From Strigamia acuminata (lineage: Eukaryota > Arthropoda > Chilopoda > Geophilomorpha > Linotaeniidae), in the NCBI GenBank assembly GCA_949358305.1, contig OX442314.1:18469060-18533059 (forward strand): 64,000 nt of DNA, in the 5' to 3' direction. A program made the translations under genes and the position numbers. The first letter of the stretch is position 1; each line of letters starts with the position of its first letter. The notes under the pieces were generated by a model. It had not been told where the DNA came from. It made no database searches and was given only the letters and a program-made list of their open reading frames with translations. Below are positions 33,082 to 44,727 of this stretch, one piece after another.

Positions 33082-33910
33082 TATATCAAAAATAAATTCC
33101 TAAGATATTTTTAATTTCTAGTGTCCTACTTTTTTGTTTTTTTAATAAGCTTATAAATTCTGTTTTGAGAATATTTTGTGAGCATTTTATTTTTGTTTTC
33201 TAATTTATTCTCTCGACTTGTTGTAATCGCAATAAAAGATCACCAATTAACAAACTACGTAAACTATTTTTCCAAAAGGAAAGCAATATGCTGAAGTTTA
33301 GGTTATAAATTATTTCTGGTTTGATATAAAACAGCATCAGCAAATTGACGTTGGAAAAAGCTGCACCCTGCTGCTTTCAATAATATGATACCAAGTATCA
33401 ACGCACACGTACTGTATTTTGCAACTCGTAAGGGGAAAATATGATGAACAGTTCTTAAATTAACTGAAGGTACAAATTGAAATAATAGTTATTTATGATT
33501 TAGCATTATTTTAATATGTATATTGCACCATTTAGAAAACCATTCATTTTGTTTGATATTCAATAGGACTGAGTGTTTGACATTTTTGAGGTTTATACAA
33601 ATATAAAAAGGATGCTCTTTTAATTTAAAGAAGATAACACACATGTTATTTCCAGTATTATCAGTAAAACTATATCCGCATCCTGTAAACACTAACAGAA
33701 TTTCTCGTGCTATTTGAATAGCATCTTTTTCACCACCTTCTAAAAATATAAGATATTGGAGAAGTGGCGGAAATCTTCAGACCTTGAGCTGCACGGATTG
33801 CTTGTCGTGAGCAACTCGGCTACCTATCTGCATTCAAACTTGCCTACGTAAGTGTGAGAAAACAAGATGGATTGTAATTGTGCTCTGATTAATTGTTAAC
33901 TTACAGGCAA
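33082..33910. other. Spacer between the channel genes, with a possible orphan exon on the minus strand
   Basis: A minus-strand frame at 33489-33740 follows a plausible TTTTTAG acceptor and encodes about 83 residues (with LLVFTGCGYSF and ECxx-free hydrophobic text) up to a stop. I found no upstream exon for it. It may be a gene remnant. Otherwise the spacer shows only AT-rich DNA and the 5'-UTR acceptor TTACAG just before 33907. Confidence 0.35.
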
Positions 33911-35701
33911 ATGGAGCTAGACAATTTCACCGAAAACAAAGTGTCAAAACATTGCTCGTGTTGCCAATTGAATAAGAAAAAAAACGTTGATGTGAGCATT
34001 CCTGGGCTGGGAAGACTGATGGATCCTTCTTATGGGAAAAAGAGCAAATTCGTGTGGTTGCTATTAGTACTTTTCTGCACGATTGCTTGTGCTTATTTGA
34101 CCATTGATAGATTAATGCACTACTTTAATATTCCTCTGACCACTAAAATTGAAGTTAGGCGAATGCACAATGTCACTTTTCCTGCGTTTACAATATGCTC
34201 TAACAATATTCTATATGGGTTGAAGCCTTTAATGACATCAAAGGTTCATGAAGAATGCATAGCCCGAAATCGAAGTGATTGCGAATCGCCGTCGGATCTG
34301 GAAAATATTCCGTTTCGTGATTTAAATGTTTCTTTGGAAGATACATGGTATGAGTACGGTTTTTCTTTCGCTGACATTGAAGTTAGTGTAGTGGTAAGAA
34401 TATTTTGTATTCAATCAAGACTTAAAAATAGCAGATGTTCACTTTTATCAACTTGATAATTGGGTATGGTAATGGTAACGTTTGGATCTTGAACCATTAG
34501 TCTTCCAGATGTACCAGCAAAAGTGAATGCTTTCTATTTTTAATATACAATATTAATATTAATATATTTTAATAATCATCTCTCACCGTTTTCCTTGTTT
34601 GGGTTTTTGTAAGGGAATGCCGACTATTAATGTTAAAGAATATTTGCTAAATAACGAGACTTCAGATTCAGACGGATTTGAATTTACCGCACAAGACATC
34701 ATCATGGGAAGTTGTGTCGTTTTTAGGCACAGTAAGTAAAGCTTAAACAGACAGTACATTTTTTTTGTTAATTACCGTAGTTATGCTTTCTTTTTTAGCT
34801 GGCGTAGTTCCTTATCTTAGTACGGCAACAAGCCTCACAGTGAATATTCGCGAAACTCCAATAAACCCAGATTCAAAATTGGCTTATACTGTTTGTTCTT
34901 GTTCATAATAAATTTTTACGGTTTTGTTATATAGCAAGTGTTATTTAAAGATTTGTTCTTAGCTAATCCCACACGGCGAACGTGATGACCAGTTGACAAC
35001 ATTCGAGTTTCTCACAAATGAATTTGAGGAATTTCCAGCTGGTTACGAATATAAAATAAAACTTCATGAAGAAAATGTACGTAAGCAAAAATAATCATAA
35101 TAATTGTATTTCATATTTTACACTTTTTGTCTAGTTTTTTTTAAAGAATACTGCATACAAAGCCTGTTACGATCCGACGGAAGAAATTAGACTAATTAAA
35201 GAATGTGCCACGGAGTTGCTTCAACCCGAAGTGTGCAGGTTGGTGAAGTGAAAAAATGATTAAGGTTCTGAAAACAAAAAATTAAATAAACGTTTGAAAT
35301 ATAGGCTGCCCGGTTGTCCCGATAGTTATGCCGAATGTGAATCATTAAAGGACGTTCCAGAGGTTGCTGCTGGCGAAAAATATAATTCATTTTGGATGGA
35401 TCTTAGCAAGTACTGTTTTCCGCGACCCGTATGTATCGACACGCAATACATAATTTATATTGACACGTCAATGGTTAATGAAGACAGTGAGAGCACAACA
35501 ATAACAATTCGAATGTCTGATGATACCATCGATGTTGTTGAGCAAGTTCTTGAGTACACGTTTCCTGATTTAGTAAGTGACTTATTTGCATATTGGGGTT
35601 TCTTTTTAAGTTTAACCGCTCTTGTTTTCGCTGAGATTTTTGAATATCTCATAAAAACACTTCGAGAATGCATTAAAAAGTGTTGGAGAGGCGCCAAATA
35701 A
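33911..35701 (+). CDS. DEG/ENaC-type ion channel subunit, copy 2 (435 aa)
   Basis: Six exons (33911-34393, 34614-34731, 34799-34890, 34963-35076, 35135-35238, 35305-35701) join in phase to 435 residues. It is a tandem paralog of the preceding gene with equal sizes for the 92- and 114-bp exons. It shows TM1 (FVWLLLVLFCTIACAYL), FPAFTIC, an extracellular domain with scattered Cys, and TM2 (FAYWGFFLSLTALVFAEIF). The pore G-x-S reads S-L-T, and the pre-TM1 motif is again SIPGLGRL. At 435 residues it is shorter than most family members, mainly through a small extracellular domain. Members of this superfamily form trimeric Na+-permeable channels gated by peptides, protons or mechanical force. The ligand and ion selectivity cannot be read here. 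AATAAA is at about 35879. Confidence 0.88.
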
Positions 35702-36372
35702 GATAACAGAGATTTGTTTTGCTTGTTATTTATAATTTTCAGTGTACTGGCTGCTCAGTTTTATAGTCTAACTAAAAGTTTACGTATAGTTTTGAGTCCT
35801 CTCTAAAAACATGAATTCATTTTCTATTAAAATCAATTATTTATGCAACTTGTACAATTTTATGTAGAGTTTGAAAGAAATAAAGACAGATTGCTTTCGA
35901 GTTAAAAGTTCTGTTTGATCAGATTGAACGACGATGCGAGCCTTGTACGATGTTGTATATTGGTGTTATGTCGATTTGAATTTGTTGCCACGAAAGTAAT
36001 TAAAAAGTAATTCCGAAGTTGGTTTTTCTTTATTTTTGGCTCAATTGTGATGTCAGTTGATGTTGCCACAGAAATGTAACGCGACCGAGGCGACGTCGGC
36101 GGACTTTCCCGGCAACATTTAAGAAGTGACGATGTCTTTATTTGTTAACATACCGCTGGGATTGGTTTAGAACCCAACCTAATGGGGGAACGAAGTTTCG
36201 AAAAAATTTCCAAGTCCACGCACACGCGCAATGGCGTCGTCAAGTTCTCGTTAAGTTTTGATATTTCGCTGTTTTATTCATTGCATGCCCGGTTGGAGTT
36301 GTTAAATACTTCATTTGTCTAACATTATTATTTATCTTTATTCAGCATTTTTTTCTGCATACGATATTTTAT

Positions 36373-37169
36373 TACTCCCTCTGTCCCAAATTATGATATA
36401 CATTTCTCTAAAAAATTCTTGATTATCGTTGGTTTTGTATATTTCTAAGATATTTCAACTGAATATGCTTCAAAATTAAGTGTGTTTGCAAACCAATGGA
36501 TTGCATTATGGGTAATTAGTTTTATCATTCCGTTATTGCTGAGTTGCATCTTCTCAAAATGCACTCAAAATTAAGTGACACCTGTTGTGCTTAAAGTAAA
36601 GTGAAAATGAATTCGAAAAATGGCTGTTTCCAAAGAAAAATGACAAAATAGAATAAATTAACTGATAATCTGCGAAATTGTATACAACAGCTCTAGCTGA
36701 AACAAAGCATTGTTAGGAATAAGGCACCATTAATGAAATTTGCAGGCAAATTAAAATTACTCCACTAACTATTTCACGAATTCGGCGAGAAGTTAAAAAA
36801 CAATACAATGAAGGACATATTCCTGCCAAAAGATAAACATAACAATGTATTTTTGACATTGCAATGTTGTATGGAGTCAGGGATGATAGCAAAGAATGGC
36901 AACAATTACAAAATTCACAAATTCAGAGCAATCATTAAAAGTTATTGTTATGGAGTATTATTTATTGTTATTGTTTACTCTTTATTTTTTATTGTTATTA
37001 TTTACTCCATATTATTTATTGTTTACTTAATTTATTTATAATTTAACTTATTTATATTAATTTTGCATTTTTATAATGATAAAAATCAAATAAAGCTTGA
37101 AATGTATACCATAATTTGGGACAAAAATAATAGTAGAAATGCATACCATAATTTGGGACAGAGGGAGTA
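36373..37169. mobile_element. Decayed mariner-like element with 35-bp terminal inverted repeats
   Basis: The left end 36373-36407 (TACTCCCTCTGTCCCAAATT…) and the right end 37135-37169 are inverted copies with two mismatches in 35 bases. Both start at a TA, the usual mariner target. A third partial copy of the end sequence lies inward at about 37100-37120. Inside, around 36713-36834, a frame reads NEICRQIKITPLTISRIRREV, the helix-turn-helix type start of a mariner/Tc1 transposase. It ends in a stop and the catalytic part is missing. The element is about 800 bp, a deletion derivative that could move only with an outside transposase. Confidence 0.8.
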
Positions 37170-37757
37170 TTTATTTATGTATTCCAGATCCGAACATTGA
37201 AGAGCACAGAAATGTTGTTGAAATATTTTTATTTGCGTACTAAAATTGTTTCATTTATACTTTCTAAGTTTTTTGAATAAATACAAAACATTATCCTGGA
37301 TCCGTCAAAAGTGGCCAAGCAGCACGTCCCAGAAACAAGATTCAGACACTGGTAACTTCAGATTATTTAAAAACTTCAGTTTTATTAAAAATGATAATTT
37401 TTCACAGTTTTTTTTAATTTATAAGAATAAAATGTCTTATTAACAAGAATAGAATTATGGCATCATAAAATAACGATGACAATAACATCTTTTTTTTTAA
37501 TATTCAAAAGGCACAGAAAATCAAATATAAAAGCGAATAACAATACTTTCATCATACAATAAACTAATATCAAAATTACATAGCTAGCATGATCATTGGT
37601 TATCATTTAAAATTAAATACTGGTTACAAAAGATTTCAATGTGATATCAAAAGCTATAAAAAGTATTATTTTTTACATTCACAAAGTGAGTACTAAAGCA
37701 TTATTTTTCATTTCCCTGAGAAAAAAAAAATTATACCAGATCATGAAAATGAAAACA

Positions 37758-40700
37758 TTATAATTTCATTTCCCAAAACAACAAATACGCGTCGTTAACA
37801 TTTACAGTTGGATTGTTTTTATTTAAGCCTTTTCTAACGTCTTTATAACCTCTTCCACCCATAATAGTAAGCAGTGTTCTAGGAGCATCTGAACTAACTT
37901 CCAATTTACTAGGTGAAGCTACTAATGGCTCCGCAATAGAAGTTGCTGAAGATGTCCTCGATGAGTCACCATCAGAACTAGACGACATATAAATAGGTGC
38001 TGTGGCTGCTAAATTGGTCAAATCTAATGACTTGGGTCTGCCCGCCTTCACTCTGAGCCTACGATCCAACGTGCTTATTGTTGTTGGTAAAAGCAAATCA
38101 GGTTCACTTCGTCGTAGAGATTCGTACAACGACGATTCACCACCTTCGTCGAAGTACTCGCGAATGTTCAGCAAGTCACCGTACAAACCGTACACATCAT
38201 AATCCCCATCAGTGTGGTTAATCCCACTGTCCTCGTCGTCTTCCCTCGACATTTTCAATGTTGAAGATGTAGAAATACTCGGCTTGATACCTGTGCATTG
38301 AACAAAAACAATTTATTTTCGTGTTTAAAGTTAAACTAATCAAAGTTACAATTTTCACTTCTGAATTATGATCAACAGAAGAAATTGCAATATAATTTTA
38401 GTTTATGCTTATGCAATCACGTCATTGAACTCATTATGCAGTTAAAAAGCATTCGTAAGTGAAAAATCCATGCAACATTTTAACTTGCCTGCGAACAATC
38501 CGGGTGTACTAAACTGAGCTCTGAGCGGCACCTTTGGTGTGACGGGTGCGGAAGAACAAGACAGTTGTTTAGTCAGTTTTAAATGTATCCCCTTATCATT
38601 GTTCATTTTTGGTGGCGTAGACACCGTGCTGGGACTCGTCAATGCCAATAAGGTAGTAACTGGGCCAGCTAACGTATGATAAGAAAGCGAGGCTCGACCG
38701 CTAATTATTGGAACTCCTTCTAAACGTGGTAGTGGAATGTTGAGAGCCACGCCCGCATTTGTTCCAACCCACAGAAGTCCTCGACACGCCAACATGGATG
38801 TGACAAAAATGCACCGTGGAGATGTTTGGTCGTTTTCTAAAATTAAATCAAATAGATCGCATCAAAAATGGTACATTTTCCCAACAAACGTCAGATAACC
38901 TACCCGATACTCTGCCGATGTTTGCGGCAATGTTTATGTCTTGTAAGTGTTTGAATGTTTCCATATGATACAAGCAAACAGTGGCCGTATTGCGCAAATT
39001 GATCCATAATCCAATACCGGACTGCGCTAATATGTAAACGTTGCCTAGTTGTTCGTGGTTGATAGTAAAACTTTTCTGTAATTGAAAGTGTTTACCGTAC
39101 ATTAAATAATTTTATAGCAATTTTAAATGCGTTTAAACTTACCGCCACTTGTCCGGTTTGACAATCAATTAGTGATACTTTCCTGCCACACGCGCAATAA
39201 ATAAAATTTTTGTAAGGCAACAAAGATGTCACTGCATCCGATCCCAAATTAACGATCATATTTTCCTTTAAGCACCATCCCTTCTCTAAAATTTTATTAA
39301 TTTAATTAATAACTATTTAATAAATACAATTTTTTCCATTTTCTTACCTGACTGACGGAAGATGACGACGTTGCCATTGGCCAATCCAGCGTACATTTTG
39401 TCCATGTAGCGCTTTAACTGCAATACTGGAGCTGAAGTGGCAACATATCCGAGGCTTTCACGCCGTTCTGGATCAAATCCAGAATATACTAAAATTCTAC
39501 GACTGTCCGTCCCCATCCACACTGTCCATCCTTTAAGTCCAGTTTCTCTCGGGTCTAAACCTGGTGCTGGTTCCATGCTTGAGATTCTCACTTCAGCGAG
39601 TTCAAAAGAACAAATCTTTTTGACATTTACTTGTCGCAGGTTTAAAATACTGAAATAAGTAATTACAATTAACGGTAAAATAATAAAAATCAATAGAATT
39701 CCTTACCTAATATTACTATTAACACCATCGCTGCTGCACACCCAGACGTAATTAAAACTTTTACTACTCGCACCCTTCCCACAAGTCGTATAATAACACG
39801 CACACTTCACTTCGTTATTATGCGGTGCGCTGTGCACCGATGTAGCCCTGACAAACAAAGGCATTTTTGTGCTCGGCCTCAGTTCAGTTTCGGAAATATT
39901 CCACGCGGGTGAATTATTAAGATCTGCTTATAAAAATTAAACATAATTATTACAATTTTTTTAAAAAAATTAATTGATAGGTTTTAAAAAACAGAACCTA
40001 ATGCCAGTTGTGCCATTCTTAGATCGGTAATCCACTCTTTGGTAACTGAAGGTTTATTGGTTTGGAATGTAATCAGTTCTTTCGAACTCCTTTTAAAACA
40101 AAAATAAAAAAATGTCAGTTCCTTAGCAATTGGAATTTGTTGATGTATACTCTTTCCGAACTCAAGAAGAGCCCTGGAAGCTGGGCTCCCATTGGCCGAG
40201 CTATCTCACTAGTGTAGCAGTAGTTGCATTGCAGTTCCAAGTAGGCCAATGAGAGCCCAGCTTCCAGGGCTCTTCTTGAGTTCGGAAACAGTATAGTTCT
40301 TACTTATTCTTCGAACAAATATGTAACTGAAGACAACAGTTATCGATCCACTTTACTTCTTCATCTTTTTCCTGAATCTCGCGTATAATTTGTTGCGCAT
40401 AATTTTGCAAATCTGCACCGAGACCCTGTTGGAAACAAAACCAGTTACAAGAGTGAAAAATTAAATATAAAACGATTTTTTCTTACATCGTAATTTCGTT
40501 TTAAACTCGCTGCTAATGTAGTCATTCGTCCAAATATTTCGTAATCATGCATCAGATCGCCCATTTCCTGATATAAAGCATGTGCGCTGTCGCTCGCACC
40601 TTTGCTATGCCTATTTTTAACTAAACCTTTCACTAATAATCTATTTAAATTCGGCGATAATTCTTCTTGAATTTCCACATCTGACACTGGAACCGCCCAT

Positions 40701-43700
40701 TTTAATGAATAACGTTCGTTGTTCAAGCTGTGACCAGACCTAGAAAATTTTAAAAAAGAAAATTTAATTAAAATATTCCGAAGGTATGAGATTTTCTAAC
40801 AATTTTCTAAAAATAAACTTACGACTGAGAAACAGACACACAGACGAGTAATTCATTAAGAAGATATAATCTCCTTTCTTTACTCTTAGTTATTTGTCCG
40901 TCTTGATCGAATTTGAGTTGTGAAAAGTTATCTTGTCGAAGAAGGTACTGCTGTTTGCTTCCTTCATTGATAGACTTTAGCGAAAACTTCGTTGTTACGT
41001 GATGAATGAGTTCTTTCACGGCGTGGTGCTGTTCGCTTTCCCGTTTCCGTTCATTCAGCATTTCAGCCAGAGATTCGAGTTGTGTGAGAGCTAGCTGCAA
41101 ATTCATCCTATCGTGATGATCATGGGGAATGTGTTTAAGTAAATCCTTCAAAAACAAATTCAAATCAAATTTAACGTGCCTGTTCAAATTACTGTAGTAA
41201 TATAAATAAATACCTGGAGTAAAAGTATAAATTGTGGAAATCTTTGTACAGGTTTCACCATCAAACCAAAAAGAGACAACCGGTCATTGCTGCTGATTTG
41301 TTTTACTTTTAAAAAATCAGCAAATGCTGATTTCCGTTTCGATTCTTGCCTAGCCAACTCCATAGCTGTTGAAAAGTTATTGATAAAATCACTGTACATG
41401 TCGAGAACCATGGATTTAGAAAACTACAAAGAAAATAAAAATATGAATAACAAAGTCGTTCCATTGTCATCATTTCTCTCTTTTCGTACCGAAGCAATAA
41501 ACACGTCTCCAATTCTTTCCTCCCTGTCCCACTTTCTAACGCAGTCAGTCAGAGCAATCCGAAACATAGCGTGACACTGCTGAATCTCTGCCACGCGATC
41601 AAATAACACGTCAATCTTCGATTTACTCAAAATGGGCGGACTGCTCTCTTCTAACGACTTCTTATAATCCTAAAAACCAAATACCAATTAGAAAAAAATT
41701 CAAAAGCGTGACAGATCACTTTATTTAGCTTACGTGAAGTATTCTTTCCAACGCAGACACGTAGGCATTCTCACTGTGAACCAAATTGGTGACGATATAT
41801 CGTCGCTTCACTTGTTCAGTAGTTAATCCGGCAGGCATGGGTGGCAAAGATGGGGGACGAAGCTGCATTCGAAGCGATTTTCGGCAATCGGTTCCTTCTT
41901 CAGCCACCTGTGACAACTTTCTCCGAATAACTTGACTACTCTTCTCTAAATCATATTCCTTTCGCCAAGGAAACAAATAAGTCTGCCTTTTTTCACTCTG
42001 CAATGAATTTAAAAAAAAAAATTAAATTTCAAATAAAATAAAATAAATTATAAACTTACTGGCATAATGGCTTCTTTATCTCTATCATCTTTACTTTTAC
42101 TCATTCTTCTCGTAACCACATTCTTCAATGTGTTCTTGATACTCGCCAAACTCACTTTTCCAATACTTTTATCACTCTCATTGTCACTTCGATCTTCGTA
42201 CGCGTCAAACTCGTCTAAATCCTCACCACCGTTATATTCGACAGATCTGTGCGTCATGCCAGATCTGTTTGGATGTCTATAAACGACCGAATTCGAATCC
42301 AAACTCTTTTCTATATCTTCGTATATGTCGTCGTCTGAGTAAACACTGCTGCTTCCCTTTTCGCTATTATTCACATCTAAAAAAAGAATAAAAATATTTA
42401 ACATTTCCTCACACCTACAAATATCCTTTAAACAAGAATGAACTCGCATAAAAGAATATTTTATTCAAAAATAGAAACAAAAAAAAAAGAATCAAAAAAG
42501 TAATTTACAGTTTGACCTTTCGTGACATTAGAAACATTCATTCAACTCACCTTTGAAATACCCATCACACGTTTGTCTGTGAGAATCATCATACAGCATA
42601 TAAACTGGTTCATCAACGGCAGATTCCCGCACTCTCGAATAGGATTCCAGGTGAGGCTTATCTGAAAACACAATCAACAAAACTTGCTCACGTCGATTCG
42701 AAGAAAGAAAAAAATGAAAGATGAAAAAGAAAGAGCACCACCCTCGATTTTAAAAAAACATTTTTCCAACTTTTCTTAAATATAATCCGAATTAAAACGT
42801 CCTAGATTTCCCAAGGCTACCAGGTGGCTTAATTCTTGTAAATTATTCATCCTACCTAATTTAGAACCAGCACTTAAATCGAACCATTGATCCCAACTTA
42901 GAAACGAAATAAAATTCGTACCTCCTTAACATGTCGGGCGATATGTAGGCCACATGAACAAAACTCGTACAAACTTTCTTCCAAATCTTTTTTCTCTTTC
43001 AAAAATGACTAATTTCCTAGTACAAGTAAATGCCTTCGAGCAACTGAAATGTCATTAATCCAATCCACATTCATATCCTCACTACTCCAAGTGACTCACA
43101 TACAGAAAAAAAAATTAACAGCCAATTGCAAAGTTATGCATTCAAGATGGTTGAGACCAACAAAAAAATTGGCTCACAGCCAACAACATGTGTCTCATTC
43201 TTTACTTCACTTTCTTTTTTATAAAAAATAAAAAAAAAATTAAAAAATAACAAAAAATTATTTGAACTTTAGACCTTGAACACATCTCCACATTCAAATT
43301 GGAATAAATAAATAAAATTAAAAATTAAAAAAAAAAATTAAAATCAAATTAATTTACAAAAAAAAAAAATTAAAAAAATAAAGAAAAAAAAACACTTTCA
43401 AATTCTTAATTTGAAAAGGAAGTTCCAAATCCCATCTGTTCCCTCAAACAACTTCCTCCATCTGGAGATCAGTTTAAACCACCAGACCCCAACCAAGCAA
43501 GGTTTTCAATTCCCCACCGGAAGTTGGACCCCTTGTTGCAAAACAAGTTTTCTTACCACGAGATAAAGATGGCAGTCTCATCCATCCCTTTCTCTTCGAC
43601 ATCGGCGTGGAAGTTCTCACGGGTTCCATTTTTAACACGGGCACCGTATCTCTCCTCGCTTTACTTTTCGGCGATGCCAACAAACGCGCCAAATGCGAGC

Positions 43701-44727
43701 GTCTCTCCGACGGCAGCGATGGCAACTCCCTCTGCGACATCGTCCTTCTTCCATTCGACGTCGAAATGTTATTATTAATCACTGCCTCCATGTCCAAACT
43801 GAGCTGGCGCAAACCTTGTTCGTGTTGTCTTTCAACTCGCTGCACCTCGTACAACACATCGTTCATTAACCCCCTCTTGGAATCGCACGTGACTGTGTCA
43901 GCGATTGATACCGAAGAGCACGAAACACTTGCGTCGGTGCTGTTCCCACTTCCCATCGATAACGCAACGAATTCCACTTCTTCGTAATCGGATGAATCTA
44001 CCTGTTGACACGAGTCGGAGTCAAGTGCCTCGTAGTCGTATTCACTTTGCTCGATTGTCTTTTCATCAATCCGCGAGGATTCCTTTGTCTCGTCGACCTC
44101 GACCTGCGTTTTCACCTCTTCGTAGGTGGCCGACTCGAGTGCATCTCTTTGGCATTCGTCATTCGTCTCGAATTTGGCAACATTTGCCAGCTGAGAAATC
44201 TTAAAATCCTCTTCAATTTGTTCGCCTTTGCCTTTCTCGCCCACAGTCACTGCTCTTTCTCCTCCTTCACTTTCTTCGTCTTGTTGTTGTGGACTAACCT
44301 CATTCTTGTCTTGGAGGGGAGTTTCTTCTGCAATGGCGATGGGGTGTGCAGCTTGGTCCACCCTCCCTGCACCAGTTTGGCAGCCCGAGTTCGAGTTAGA
44401 GTTCGTGTTCGAGACGCAAGGTTGAACCGTACCTGCAATAATCTCGTGTTCGGTGGCAATTACTTCGTCAAATTCGACTCCGACAACTGTATTGTGTTCG
44501 CTAGAGTCGACCGTATCATTCGATGATGATGGTGATGATGATGACGCAAAAAACACCGGCACCGCTTCAGTCGCTGCTGTTTCATTGGTTTCGTCCGTCC
44601 CAGGTGAATGTGGCAACACCTGCTCTAGGGGTGGGCACATGTGTCCTTTTTCACCTGGTTGGATCATAATAACAAGATGGTTGAAAAGATGTTTGTTATT
44701 ACGTGAGTCATTCCATCTTAAGGTCAT
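37758..44727 (-). CDS. Rho guanine nucleotide exchange factor, ARHGEF10 type
   Basis: Sixteen exons (44727-43557, 42661-42551, 42376-42060, 41997-41734, 41669-41490, 41423-41214, 41145-40823, 40739-40487, 40425-40304, 40089-39998, 39923-39707, 39649-39348, 39285-39143, 39075-38904, 38836-38489, 38290-37758) join in phase to about 1585 residues. The protein activates Rho GTPases. Domains: a long acidic, Ser/Thr-rich N-terminus (1-390); the DH catalytic domain (exons 4-7: [20 protein letters not shown], then [13 protein letters not shown], then [17 protein letters not shown], with [11 protein letters not shown] following); a PH-like region (exons 7-10); and WD40/beta-propeller repeats (exons 11-15, including [20 protein letters not shown] and [12 protein letters not shown]). 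The C-terminus has [11 protein letters not shown]. The order and motifs fit ARHGEF10/10L; ARHGEF17 is the next alternative. The start could also be Met 21 (44667). One intron uses a GC donor (exon ending at 38489, GCAAGT). Confidence 0.9.
40146..40295. mobile_element. Inverted-repeat (MITE-like) element in a RhoGEF intron
   Basis: The two arms 40146-40197 and 40244-40295 are about 52 bp each and inverted, with only a few mismatches. The core is GAACTCAAGAAGAGCCCTGG. They are separated by a 46-bp loop. The outer ends are TATAC and GTATA, so a TA target duplication is possible. It fills most of the 214-bp intron between exons 9 and 10 and has no coding capacity. Confidence 0.75.

Noticed and set aside
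43607-44526. Long plus-strand ORFs over the RhoGEF N-terminal exon
   Set aside because: They are antisense shadows of a low-complexity acidic exon, with no motif and no splice logic.
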